Source: Nocardia goodfellowii
Lineage (GTDB): Bacteria > Actinomycetota > Actinomycetes > Mycobacteriales > Mycobacteriaceae
Length of the DNA stretch: 64,000 nucleotides
Assembly: GCF_017875645.1 (NCBI RefSeq)
Contig: NZ_JAGGMR010000001.1
Span: 4,464,001-4,528,000 of the forward strand
Reading direction: 5' to 3'
A program made the position numbers and the translations under genes. How positions within the stretch are numbered: the stretch's first letter is position 1; each line of letters starts with the position of its first letter. Positions 58,219 through 64,000 of this stretch are shown piece after piece. Below the pieces are notes generated by a model. That model worked only from the letters and a program-made list of their open reading frames with translations, had not been told where the DNA came from and searched no databases.

Positions 58219-58232
58219 TCAAGTCGACTCGA
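58219..58232. promoter_or_regulatory. MerR-type operator in the 39-bp divergent spacer
   Basis: TCAAGTCGACTCGA, a 14-bp dyad with one mismatch. On the minus strand TTGACC and CACAGT flank it with a 19-bp spacer, the lengthened spacer typical of MerR-activated promoters, six bases before the methyltransferase ATG. Confidence 0.6.
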
Positions 58233-58240
58233 GGTCAACC

Positions 58241-58666
58241 GTGGATGTTCTGGATATCGCCGAGGTCGCCCGGCGATCCGGCCTGCCCGCCTCGACGCTG
58301 CGCTACTACGAGGAGAAGGGGCTGATCGCGTCCAGCGGTCGCCGGGGGCTGCGCCGGTTGTTCGATTCCCAGGTGCTGCAACGGCTGGCGTTGATCAGTG
58401 TGGCAGCGGGGGCGGGCTTCTCGCTCGACGAGATCGGCCGGATGTTCGGCGCGGACGGCCAGCCGCAGGTGGACCGGGCGATGTTCGCGGCCAAGGCCGA
58501 CGAAATGGACCGGAAGATCGGCGAACTCACCGCGATGCGCGACAGGCTGCGGCACGCCGCCGCGTGTCCGGCGCCCAGTCATCTGGAGTGCCCGACGTTC
58601 CTCGGCATCCTGGCCGAGACGCCGACCGCGAAAACCCAGCGACGGAAGCCGATTCAGGACCGGTAG
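58241..58666 (+). CDS. MerR-family transcriptional regulator
   Basis: 141 residues. HTH LDIAEVARRSGLPASTLRYY, EEKGLI, then a dimerisation helix and a C-terminus with Cys in AAACPAPSHLECPTF that may sense a ligand or metal. GTG 58241 follows GAGG at about six bases; a GTG at 58211 lies inside the operator and is rejected. Ends overlapping the convergent HAD gene by 13 bases. Probably activates the methyltransferase. Confidence 0.88.
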   Translation: MDVLDIAEVARRSGLPASTLRYYEEKGLIASSGRRGLRRLFDSQVLQRLALISVAAGAGFSLDEIGRMFGADGQPQVDRAMFAAKADEMDRKIGELTAMRDRLRHAAACPAPSHLECPTFLGILAETPTAKTQRRKPIQDR

Positions 58667-59259
58667 CCGGTCAGCCAGTCCGGGAACTCGGTGAGGTCGG
58701 TCAGCACCACATCGGCTCCGGCCGCGCGGAGTTCCGCGGCGTCGCACGGCCCCGTGCTGACCCCGACGGCGTGCACCTCGGCGGCGCGGGCGCCGTGCAT
58801 GTCGCCGGTGTGGTCGCCGACGTAGATCGACGCGCCGTGGGCGCGCAGCGCGCCGGCTTTGCCCGCGGACCACAGATCGCCGACCAGAGCGTCCACCTGC
58901 CAGCCCAACTCGTCGATATGCAGTTGCGCGAGCGGCTGGTGTTTGCCGGTGACGACCAGGATCTTGCCGCCGCGGGAGCGGACGGCGGCCAGCGCCGCGT
59001 CCGCGCCGGGCATCGCCGGCACGAGGGGAACGACGGTCGGATAGAGCGCGCGGTAGCGGGCGACCATGCCGGGGATGAGTTCCTCCGGTGCGCCCGCGTC
59101 GGCCAGCAGCATCGGCAACGGGGGACCGAGGCGGGCGGCGATCTGCTCGCCTTGTAGCGGCGACCCGAACTCGGCGGCGATGGTGTCGATCGCCTTGGCC
59201 ACGCCGGGCTGGGAGTTGATCAGGGTCATATCAAGGTCGAAGCCGACGGTCCAGGTCAC
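58654..59259 (-). CDS. HAD-superfamily phosphatase
   Basis: 201 residues, Gph-like. Motif I FDLDMTLINS (Asp nucleophile with Met in place of Gly/Asp-type third residue), Thr motif ILVVTGKH, motif IV VGDHTGDM. Cap domain after motif I. GTG 59259 with AGGG seven bases upstream; a TTG two codons earlier is possible. Divergent from the ArsR gene. Substrate unknown. Confidence 0.87.
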   Translation of the reverse strand: MTWTVGFDLDMTLINSQPGVAKAIDTIAAEFGSPLQGEQIAARLGPPLPMLLADAGAPEELIPGMVARYRALYPTVVPLVPAMPGADAALAAVRSRGGKILVVTGKHQPLAQLHIDELGWQVDALVGDLWSAGKAGALRAHGASIYVGDHTGDMHGARAAEVHAVGVSTGPCDAAELRAAGADVVLTDLTEFPDWLTGYRS

Positions 59260-59294
59260 GCGCAAACCCTAGCGTGCGCGATTGTACAGCATTT

Positions 59295-59312
59295 TCTGAA
59301 TACAGATTCTGA
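59295..59312. promoter_or_regulatory. ArsR operator
   Basis: TCTGAAT-ACAG-ATTCTGA, 18-bp dyad with one mismatch per arm, immediately upstream of TGTACT (59313-59318), a -10-like hexamer that would start transcription at the ArsR GTG (59328). Fits autorepression by the metal sensor. Confidence 0.65.
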
Positions 59313-59327
59313 TGTACTGTTTGCGTC

Positions 59328-59660
59328 GTGCAGACCGCCACCCAGAACGACGCTCTCGCCCGCTTCGGGCACGCGCTCTCCGACGCGACCCGGACCCGGA
59401 TCCTGTTGCGCTTGCGCGGGGGCCCGGGCTATCCGGCCGAGTTGGCCGCCGAGCTCGGCGTATCCCGCCAGATTCTGTCGAATCACCTCGCGTGCCTGCG
59501 CGGTTGCGGATTGGTGGTGGCGGTGCCGGAGGGCCGGCGCAACCGATACGAGCTGGCCGACAAGCGAATCGGTCACGCGCTGGACGACCTGCTCGGGCTG
59601 GTGCTCGCGGTGGATCCGGCGTGCCGCTGCCCGGATGACCCCGAAGCGGAGTGCTGCTGA
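59328..59660 (+). CDS. ArsR-family metal sensor, CmtR-like
   Basis: 110 residues. Winged helix around VSRQILSNHLACLRGCGLVV; the two Cys of HLACLRGC match the Cys57/Cys61 pair that binds Cd(II)/Pb(II) in M. tuberculosis CmtR, and the C-terminal CRCPDDPEAECC adds Cys ligands. Autorepressor for the coupled cation exporter; stop overlaps the next ATG by one base (TGATG). Confidence 0.88.
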   Translation: MQTATQNDALARFGHALSDATRTRILLRLRGGPGYPAELAAELGVSRQILSNHLACLRGCGLVVAVPEGRRNRYELADKRIGHALDDLLGLVLAVDPACRCPDDPEAECC

Positions 59661-60343
59661 TGGCGAATCTCGGCATGCCCACCCCGGCGACGGCTCCCAC
59701 CGCGGACCGGCGGGCGGCACTGGCGCGACGTATCCGCTGGTTCGTGGCCGCGACGATCACCTACAACGTGCTCGAGGCGGTCATCGCGCTGAGTGAAGGC
59801 GCGCGCGTCTCCTCGGCGGCGTTGATCGGGTTCGGGCTCGACTCGGTGATCGAGGTGTCCTCCGCGGCCGCGGTCGCCTGGCAGTTCGCCGGGCGCGATC
59901 CGCAGGCACGGGAGCGGGTGGCGTTGCGCGTCATCGCGTGCTCATTCTTCGCCCTCGCCGCCTACGTCACGGTGGACGCGGTCCGATCCCTGCTCGGCGC
60001 GGCGGAAGCGCGGCATTCGACGGTCGGAATCGCCTTGGCGACAGCGAGTTTGATGATCATGCCGGTTCTGTCCTGGGCGCAGCGCCGGGCCGGCCGGGAA
60101 CTGGGTTCGGCCTCCGCGGTGGCCGATTCCAAGCAGACGCTGCTGTGCACCTACCTGTCGGCGGTGCTGCTGATCGGCCTGGTGCTCAACAGCTTGTTCG
60201 GGTGGTCGTGGGCCGACCCGATCGCCGCGCTGGTGATCGCGGTCATCGCCGTCAAAGAGGGCCGCAACGCCTGGAAGGGCGACCTCTGCTGCGCCACACC
60301 GCCGCGCGGCGCCGAACCGGCGGCCTGCTGCGACCACTGCTGA
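59660..60343 (+). CDS. CDF-type cation efflux protein with Cys/His tail
   Basis: 227 residues with five to six membrane segments; FGLDSVIEVSSAAAVAWQF and the paired ADSKQTLLCTYLSAV resemble the Asp/His metal sites of cation-diffusion-facilitator proteins. The tail CCATPPRGAEPAACCDHC is metal-binding. Exports a soft divalent metal such as Cd, Pb or Zn. Translationally coupled to the sensor gene; GTG 59651 is an alternative start. Confidence 0.87.
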   Translation: MANLGMPTPATAPTADRRAALARRIRWFVAATITYNVLEAVIALSEGARVSSAALIGFGLDSVIEVSSAAAVAWQFAGRDPQARERVALRVIACSFFALAAYVTVDAVRSLLGAAEARHSTVGIALATASLMIMPVLSWAQRRAGRELGSASAVADSKQTLLCTYLSAVLLIGLVLNSLFGWSWADPIAALVIAVIAVKEGRNAWKGDLCCATPPRGAEPAACCDHC

Positions 60344-60498
60344 GCGAAAGTCAACCGCGGCAACGCATTCGGTGCGCGGGCTGATCTATTTCGCGGCACG
60401 GCCGTGCGTCGCACGGTTGCGGTTCGGGCGCGGACGCGCAGGCTCGGCGGTAGTTTTGAGGCGACGCAGGTTCGTCGCGCAGAAAGGCCCTCCGCCAG

Positions 60499-61884
60499 AT
60501 GCCCACCGATCCCTTTCCCGCCGTCCTGGACCTGTTCCAGCGCACCGCGGCCACCGTGCCCGCCTATCAGAAATTCCTCGGTGACCACAATGTCGATGCC
60601 GCCCGGATCACGGACGCCGCGGCGTTCGCGGGACTGCCGCTGGTCACCAAAGCCAATTACCATCAACGCTTTCCGCTGCCCGAGCGCTGCCGGGACGGAG
60701 ATCTGACCGGCTGCGACGTAATCGCCGTGTCCTCCGGTTCGACCGGGACGCCCACCTTCTGGCCGCGTTCCACCGCCGACGAGAAGGCCGCGACGCGGCG
60801 CTTCGAACAGGTGCTGGTCGACGGGTTCGGCGGCGCCGCCCGGCGCACCCTCGCGGTGGTGTGCTTCCCGCTCGGCACCTGGGTAGGCGGCGTCTACACC
60901 CTCGCCTGCTTGCGCGAACTGTCCGCGCGGCTGCCCTTGACGATCGTGGCACCCGGCAACAACAAAGCCGAAATCCTGCGTGTCATCCCGGAATTGGGGG
61001 AGCACTTCGATCAGGTGGTGCTGTTCGGCTATCCGCCGTTCCTCAAGGATGTCCTCGACTCCGGTCTGCGCGCCGGGCTGCGGTGGCCGCGCTACGCGGT
61101 GAAATTGGTATGCGCCGGTGAGGTTTTCAGTGAGCAGTGGCGTGAGCTCATGGGCAGCAGAGCGGGATTGGATCCGTGCCGTGACGTGGCGGCGCTGTAC
61201 GGCACCGCCGACGGCGGCGTGCTCGGCAACGAGACCCCGCTCAGCGTGGCGATCCGGCGCTTCCTGTCCGGGCAGCCCACCGTCGCGGCCCAGGTCTTCG
61301 GCGGGCAGCGCCTGCCGACGCTACTGCAATATGACCCGGCGGACCGTTACTTCGAAACAGTCGACGGGACATTGGTGTTCACCGCCGACTCCGGGGTGCC
61401 GCTGATCCGCTACCACCTCGCCGACGACGGGGGAGTGCTGCCCTATGCCGAGTTGATGGACCTGTGCCGAGCGCGGGGCTTCGACCCCGGGGAAGGCCCG
61501 GAATTGCCGTTCGTCTACGTCTTCGGCCGGTCGCTGCACGCGGTCTCGGTGTTCGGCGCCAACGTCTTCCCCGAAACCGTCGCGCTCGGTCTGGAGCAAC
61601 CCGGCCTCTGCGATTGGGTGACCGGCAAATTCGTCCTCGAAGCCTGGGAGGACGCGGACCGCAACCGGCTGCTGCGCATCACCGTCGAGCTCGCGCCCGA
61701 GGCGGCCAATACCGCGGCGCGCACCCGGCTGGTGGCCGAGTCGGTGCGCGCGGAGTTGCTGCGCCACAACAGCGAATACGCCAACTATGTGCCGCCGGAA
61801 CGGCAGCTGCCGCATGTGGAGCTGCGGCCCGCGGGCGACCCCGACTATTTCCCGGCCGGGGTCAAGCACCGCTACACCCGTTGA
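60499..61884 (+). CDS. PaaK-like adenylate-forming enzyme
   Basis: 461 residues related to phenylacetate-CoA ligases. P-loop-like VIAVSSGSTGTPTFWPRS, A5-type region ALYGTADGGVLG, and LIRYHLADDGGV for the A7 Asp/Arg motif (the usual Y-x-T-G-D is changed). Activates an aromatic or other acid as acyl-adenylate; CoA transfer cannot be shown. ATG at 60499, preceded by AAAGG. Single-gene unit convergent with the XRE-cupin genes. Confidence 0.8.
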   Translation: MPTDPFPAVLDLFQRTAATVPAYQKFLGDHNVDAARITDAAAFAGLPLVTKANYHQRFPLPERCRDGDLTGCDVIAVSSGSTGTPTFWPRSTADEKAATRRFEQVLVDGFGGAARRTLAVVCFPLGTWVGGVYTLACLRELSARLPLTIVAPGNNKAEILRVIPELGEHFDQVVLFGYPPFLKDVLDSGLRAGLRWPRYAVKLVCAGEVFSEQWRELMGSRAGLDPCRDVAALYGTADGGVLGNETPLSVAIRRFLSGQPTVAAQVFGGQRLPTLLQYDPADRYFETVDGTLVFTADSGVPLIRYHLADDGGVLPYAELMDLCRARGFDPGEGPELPFVYVFGRSLHAVSVFGANVFPETVALGLEQPGLCDWVTGKFVLEAWEDADRNRLLRITVELAPEAANTAARTRLVAESVRAELLRHNSEYANYVPPERQLPHVELRPAGDPDYFPAGVKHRYTR

Positions 61885-61945
61885 CGCCGGACTTTCCGGT
61901 GCGGCCGGTCCTGCGCTCAGGGATACCCGGAAAAGTGGCGGGTCG

Positions 61946-62491
61946 TCAGCAATCGTCGCTCGGGGACGAGGTCCACAGGACTGTCGACTCGGCCGGGCTG
62001 TGCCAGCTCACCTCCCGTGGGCCGGTCGCCTCCAGGGCATCGCCCATATCGAGCCGATAGTCCGTTCCGTCGACCCGGACGGCGAGGGCACCGGACACCA
62101 CGTAGAGGAACAGATTGCGGTCGTCCAGTTCGACCGGGCAGGTGCCTCGCTCGTCCGGACGCGCGGTGACGACGCTGCCGCGCAGCCGCAACCGCGCGTG
62201 CGCGATCTCGACCGTGCCCGGCTGGTCGGGCAGCAGGGCACGGCGGGCCGGCGCCTGCCCCAGATGTCCCACCACGTCGGGAATGCTGACGCCCAGCGCC
62301 GCGGTGATCGCGGCCAAGGTGTGCAGCGAGGGCTGATTGATGTCCTTCTCGACCGCGGACAGGTAGGAGACCGAGACGCCACACGAGCGGGAGAGCGCCG
62401 TGAGCGTGAGCCCACGGTCCTGCCGGATTTGCCGAAGCCGATCACCCACCCGAACGATCGGCGAGTTCGCGCCGACGTCGGATCCGGTCAC
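61946..62491 (-). CDS. XRE-cupin transcriptional regulator (second of a tandem pair)
   Basis: 181 residues. HTH RLRQIRQDRGLTLTALSRSC, GVSVSYLSAVEKD, then a C-terminal cupin (LFLYVVSGALAVRVDGTDYR). Such proteins sense a small ligand in the cupin. GTG 62491 overlaps the stop of its upstream paralogue as GTGA. Related to, but clearly diverged from, the neighbour at 62488. Confidence 0.85.
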   Translation of the reverse strand: MTGSDVGANSPIVRVGDRLRQIRQDRGLTLTALSRSCGVSVSYLSAVEKDINQPSLHTLAAITAALGVSIPDVVGHLGQAPARRALLPDQPGTVEIAHARLRLRGSVVTARPDERGTCPVELDDRNLFLYVVSGALAVRVDGTDYRLDMGDALEATGPREVSWHSPAESTVLWTSSPSDDC

Positions 62492-63042
62492 AGGACCGGC
62501 GGGGTGAGGACCCACAGGATCACCGCGGGCTCGCCGGAGGTCACCTCGAGCCGGTGCCCGGGGCGGCACGCGTAATGCAGCGTCTCACCGCGTCCGAGTC
62601 GATGCCCCGTGGCGCCGACCCGGACTTCGACCTCGCCGTCGAGCACCAGCAGGATTCGCTCGCCGCGGCCGGAGTAGGACCGTGGTGACCCCGCCGGGCC
62701 GATCCGGCCGAGCAGGCCGGTACTGGTCGAGTCGGCCGAGCTCGCCGACACGACGGTGTAGTTCTCGCCGCCGCGCGCCAGGTGGGTGCGGGACTTCTCG
62801 CTCGCGCGGTACACATGCACGCTCGGTCGCGGCGCGGGCGGGAAGAATGCCGACATGTCCGTCTCCAGCGCTGTCGCCAGGGTCGCCAGTGTGCGCAAGC
62901 TCGGTGTGGTGACCCCGTTCTCGACGTTGGAAAGATAGCCATCGGTCAATCCGGCGCGCTCGGCCAGCGCGGCCAGCGTCATATTCCGTGTGCGGCGCAG
63001 GTTGCGGAGTCCTCTGCTCACCCCATCCACAACCGTATCCAT
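62488..63042 (-). CDS. XRE-cupin transcriptional regulator (first of a tandem pair)
   Basis: 184 residues. HTH RGLRNLRRTRNMTLAALAER, AGLTDGYLSNVENG, cupin region ERILLVLDGEVEVRVGATGH. ATG 63042 with AAGGAG five bases upstream; eight further codons are open. Divergent, across 336 bp, from the MaoC/CitE operon it may regulate. Confidence 0.86.
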   Translation of the reverse strand: MDTVVDGVSRGLRNLRRTRNMTLAALAERAGLTDGYLSNVENGVTTPSLRTLATLATALETDMSAFFPPAPRPSVHVYRASEKSRTHLARGGENYTVVSASSADSTSTGLLGRIGPAGSPRSYSGRGERILLVLDGEVEVRVGATGHRLGRGETLHYACRPGHRLEVTSGEPAVILWVLTPPVL

Positions 63043-63378
63043 GTGTACTCCTTGCCTAGATCTCATGGAAACCTAGCCGGTTCACCCTCCCGTTGCTAGA
63101 GATACATTCACCGGTGGCGTCGCAGGTGGCGATAGTTGTCGGCGTATTCGCGGCGCCCCGGGCCCGCCCCGAGTGATTGTGTGCGCTGTGATCAGTTGCG
63201 CACGATGCGCTTTCGGAATGCCGCTCGAGGTCGATTTCCGAATCCTTTACACAACAACGAGATCGCCGAATGGTAGCGGCGACGCAGCGGCAAAACAGTG
63301 CCTTGACGGCTGGAAAGCGGCGGCGGTAGCTTCCTGTGCCAGAAAGCAATTCCTCCCATCACAGGAACTGGGGGCAGG
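63043..63378. other. 336-bp divergent intergenic region
   Basis: No gene supported. It holds the ribosome site of the XRE-cupin gene on one side and, on the other, a promoter-like pair for maoC (TTGACG 63303-63308, 18-bp spacer, TAGCTT 63327-63332). A moderately AT-rich stretch at 63170-63260 has no clear repeat. Confidence 0.6.
63303..63332 (+). promoter_or_regulatory. Candidate promoter for the MaoC-CitE operon
   Basis: TTGACG and TAGCTT separated by 18 bp, 46 bp upstream of the MaoC ATG. Resembles a principal-sigma-factor promoter. Confidence 0.45.
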
Positions 63379-63873
63379 ATGAATCTTCATGAGGTCGAAC
63401 CCGGCCGCTTTCGCGAGGACGTGGGTTTGCGCTACGACGACTACATCGTCGGCCACGTCTTCGAACACCGTCCGGGCCGGACGATCACCACGACAGACAA
63501 CATTTGGAGCTCGCTGCTGTGCCTCAATCAGCACCCGCTGCATATCGACGCGGTGTACGCGTCGGAAACTCCGTTCAAACAACTGCTGGTCTCGAGCCTG
63601 GTGACATTCGGGATCGTGAACGGAATGACGGTCAAGACCATCAGCCAGCAAGCCGTGGCGAATCTGGGCTGGGACAAAGTCCGGCTCACCGCACCGGTTT
63701 TCGTCGGCGACACGCTGTACGCGGAAACCGAGATCCTCGCCAAACGACCGTCGGCCTCGCGGCCCGGTGAGGGCATCGTCTCGGTCCACACGGTGGGACG
63801 CAATCAAGACGGAGTCCAGGTCATCGAGTTCGACCGCACGCTGCTCGCGGCCATGCGGGAGACGCGCGCATGA
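63379..63873 (+). CDS. MaoC-family (R)-hydratase
   Basis: 164 residues, hot-dog fold. YIVGHVFEHRPGRTITTTDN and NQHPLHIDAVYA give the Asp/His hydratase pair (D-N-x...H). Coupled by an ATGA overlap to a CitE-like lyase gene. The same pairing in M. tuberculosis (Rv2499c-Rv2498c) is linked to itaconyl/mesaconyl-CoA hydration followed by citramalyl-CoA cleavage, a likely role here. Confidence 0.86.
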   Translation: MNLHEVEPGRFREDVGLRYDDYIVGHVFEHRPGRTITTTDNIWSSLLCLNQHPLHIDAVYASETPFKQLLVSSLVTFGIVNGMTVKTISQQAVANLGWDKVRLTAPVFVGDTLYAETEILAKRPSASRPGEGIVSVHTVGRNQDGVQVIEFDRTLLAAMRETRA

Positions 63874-64000
63874 ATATCGACCCGTGCATGTTCTATGTTC
63901 CGGCCTACCGCGCGCACACCCTGCTGAAGACGGTGCCCCGGCACTCCATCGACCTGGTGCTCGACCTCGAGGATTCGGTGCCGAAGCAGGCCAAGCCGGC
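63870..64000 (+). CDS. HpcH/HpaI-family CoA-ester lyase (CitE-like), partial at window end
   Basis: First 43 codons only: MNIDPCMFYVPAYRAHTLLK, then PRHSIDLVLDLEDSVP, with the metal-region motif LDLEDSVP of CitE-like beta-hydroxyacyl-CoA lyases. ATG 63870 overlaps the MaoC stop as ATGA. The rest lies outside the window. Confidence 0.8.
   Translation, partial: MNIDPCMFYVPAYRAHTLLKTVPRHSIDLVLDLEDSVPKQAKP

Overview
The window is GC-rich actinobacterial DNA, most likely from a Nocardia-like member of the Mycobacteriales. The evidence is the many GTG starts and start-stop overlaps, a mycobacterial-type LexA box, an MspA-family exported protein, a DUF4333 lipoprotein, a conservon (cvn) operon, and several genes paired as in Mycobacterium (an Rv3143-like regulator beside nuo, an aldehyde dehydrogenase with DUF779). 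No mobile element, tRNA, rRNA or CRISPR array was seen. Everything here is read from sequence and remembered families; no search was run.

Layout. 1-15740 (minus strand): an essentially complete complex I operon, nuoA to nuoN, with nuoN cut by the window edge. nuoH and nuoI are read as one in-frame 610-residue ORF. 16156-18192 (minus): an Rv3143-like receiver-domain regulator, a zinc-ribbon protein of unknown role, and a LysR regulator (CbbR). 18351-23151 (plus): a compact Calvin-Benson cluster, cbbL-cbbS-cbbX-fructose bisphosphatase-phosphoribulokinase, with red-type form I RuBisCO and its AAA+ activase, followed by an auxin-efflux-carrier-type permease.

24217-34511: accessory metabolism and regulation. 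This holds an alpha/beta hydrolase divergent from a CGNR regulator, a thiolase, dinB with a LexA box, a BlaI-type repressor, an AlkZ/YcaQ-like winged-helix protein, an NmrA-type reductase, and a TetR repressor divergent from a DrrAB-type ABC exporter across a 48-bp palindrome. 35104-38944 (minus): the cvnA-B-C-D conservon. 39203-44199: a GabD2-like semialdehyde dehydrogenase, then an aldehyde dehydrogenase/DUF779 pair with its GAF-domain activator. 44394-48923: envelope and small-molecule genes.

49098-60343: regulator/target modules, each with a visible candidate operator. These are MmyB-like/SDR, TetR/enoyl-CoA hydratase, HxlR/MFS plus a short UvrA-like ATPase, MerR/methyltransferase and ArsR/CDF metal exporter. 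60499-64000: a PaaK-like adenylate-forming enzyme, two tandem XRE-cupin regulators, and the start of a MaoC hydratase/CitE-like lyase operon.

How it fits together. The striking part is a minimal CO2-fixation operon sitting directly beside complex I and an Rv3143-like orphan regulator. RuBisCO, its activase, FBPase and PRK supply the Calvin-cycle-specific steps, with housekeeping glycolysis and pentose-phosphate enzymes presumably supplying the rest. Most of the remainder is a string of small, divergently controlled detoxification or catabolic modules.
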